Origin: Alphaproteobacteria bacterium
GTDB lineage: Bacteria; Pseudomonadota; Alphaproteobacteria; ATCC43930; CGMCC-115725
Direction: 5' to 3'
DNA length: 6,089 nucleotides
Assembly (NCBI GenBank): GCA_019237175.1
Contig: JAFAHP010000816.1
Coordinates: forward strand, 1-6,089
The translations under genes were made by a program, and so were the position numbers. Positions 5,453 to 6,089 of this stretch are shown in pieces (positions within the stretch are counted from its first letter, which is position 1; each line of letters begins with the position of its first letter). A model generated the notes under the pieces. It saw only the letters and a program-made list of their open reading frames with translations, made no database searches and was not told where the DNA came from.

Positions 5453-6089
5453 TCATTCGGCGGCGAGCGCCATGAGCGGGTGCAGCGCCTGTCCCATCGT
5501 CTCCTCATAGGCCTCAAGCCATGGCTGGCTCTCTGGCGCGATCAGATCGCCCGATCGCGCACCGCTCGCTATAACGGGATCGTCGACGCCTGGCGGGACC
5601 GTCCCCTTGTCCTTTAGTGCCTGGGCGGCGTCCATCAGGCGCCGTCGCGTCATGACGATCATCCGGTCGCTGGGCGCGAGATTTTCGAGCGTGCGGTCGG
5701 AGATGTCGCCCATGCTCTCGGTGACCGCCGAGTCCTGCGGAAAGACGCCGGCAATACCGGTGTAGCTGATCGTGCGCTGCGCTTCCCGGTCGATCAAATA
5801 GTCATTGGTCCGGTTGGCGACCGGGCGCCAACGGCCGAACCAGTCGGTGCTGTTCGGCAAAGTCGGGCTCACCCGGTCGAGCAGCGGCAGCGGCTCGCCC
5901 CTTTTGTTGAGCTGCAGCACCGGGGTTTTGCGCGCCCAGCTGAAGGTGAACACCATCGTGTAGGTGTCGTCCATCGGGACCCAGCCTTGGGCGAGCACGT
6001 TGTCGGTCAATGGACCGTTCGGGAACAATGTCCAGAACGGGAATACAAAATGGGCAAAGCGGTAATAGAGGTGGCCCGGCTGAGCCGGA
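5453..6089 (-). CDS. Rieske aromatic-ring oxygenase alpha subunit, C-terminal part (cut by window edge)
   Basis: The frame stays open to the window end, giving the last 211 residues; the N-terminal Rieske [2Fe-2S] domain and the iron-binding histidines lie outside. The fragment begins PAQPGHLYYRF and continues FPFWTLFPNG, GWVPMDDTYTMVF, then the hallmark NDYLIDREAQRTISYTGIAG followed by FPQDSAVTESMG and ISDRTLENLAPSD. This combination is typical of the phthalate 4,5-dioxygenase and LigXa O-demethylase group, cytoplasmic mononuclear-iron oxygenases that hydroxylate or demethylate aromatic acids using electrons from a reductase. The Asp in QDSAVTE (codon 5734-5732) is a plausible carboxylate ligand of the catalytic iron, by family analogy. 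A TTG at 6028 is only an internal leucine codon, since conserved sequence continues upstream of it. The gene converges on the amidase, so it may belong to a neighbouring aromatic-degradation unit rather than to the transporter operon. Confidence 0.88.
   Translation of the reverse strand, partial: PAQPGHLYYRFAHFVFPFWTLFPNGPLTDNVLAQGWVPMDDTYTMVFTFSWARKTPVLQLNKRGEPLPLLDRVSPTLPNSTDWFGRWRPVANRTNDYLIDREAQRTISYTGIAGVFPQDSAVTESMGDISDRTLENLAPSDRMIVMTRRRLMDAAQALKDKGTVPPGVDDPVIASGARSGDLIAPESQPWLEAYEETMGQALHPLMALAAE

Noticed and set aside
6026..6028. TTG as the start of the Rieske gene
   Set aside because: Conserved family sequence (PGHLYYRF...FPFW) continues in frame upstream to the window edge, so this is an internal leucine codon of a truncated gene.

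Overview
The window is GC-rich, tightly packed bacterial DNA. Gene content and codon use resemble an alphaproteobacterium such as a Rhizobiales or Rhodospirillales member; this is an inference, since there is no rRNA or other marker gene. No mobile element, tRNA, rRNA or CRISPR array is visible. The genes are catabolic and scavenging in type rather than core.

Layout: (1) Bases 1-123 hold no gene I can support, only nested inverted repeats (38-72) just past the end of the first gene. (2) 124-1419, minus strand, encodes an FMN-dependent monooxygenase of the NtaA/SnaA/DszA group with a TTG start. (3) 1420-1587 is a 168-bp divergent control region. It contains a sigma-54 type promoter in each direction: a near-perfect one on the plus strand at 1510-1525 and a good one on the minus strand at 1452-1467. 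It also contains a 10-bp perfect hairpin or palindrome at 1540-1567 and two smaller dyads. (4) 1588-5359, plus strand, is a three-gene operon: a secreted family-3 amino-acid-type binding protein, a single polypeptide fusing ABC permease and ATPase, and an acetamidase/formamidase-family amide hydrolase that overlaps the ATPase stop by ATGA. (5) 5360-5452 is a short convergent gap with a possible terminator hairpin. (6) 5453-6089, minus strand, is the C-terminal part of a Rieske oxygenase alpha subunit of the LigXa/phthalate-dioxygenase type, cut by the window edge.

Proposed joint role (inference): a polar, probably amino-acid-like or amide-bearing organonitrogen compound is captured in the periplasm, imported by the fused transporter, oxidised by the flavin monooxygenase (which would cleave a C-N or C-S bond) and relieved of an amide group by the hydrolase, giving ammonium plus a carboxylate. 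The paired sigma-54 promoters fit nitrogen-limitation control or a dedicated enhancer-binding activator, and they tie the divergent monooxygenase to the transport/amidase operon. The combination (NtaA-type monooxygenase, family-3 importer, amide hydrolase) recalls in outline the Bacillus ytm/ytn S-alkyl-cysteine salvage locus, but with a different hydrolase family. The substrate cannot be read from the sequence. No flavin reductase, Rieske reductase or regulator gene is inside the window.
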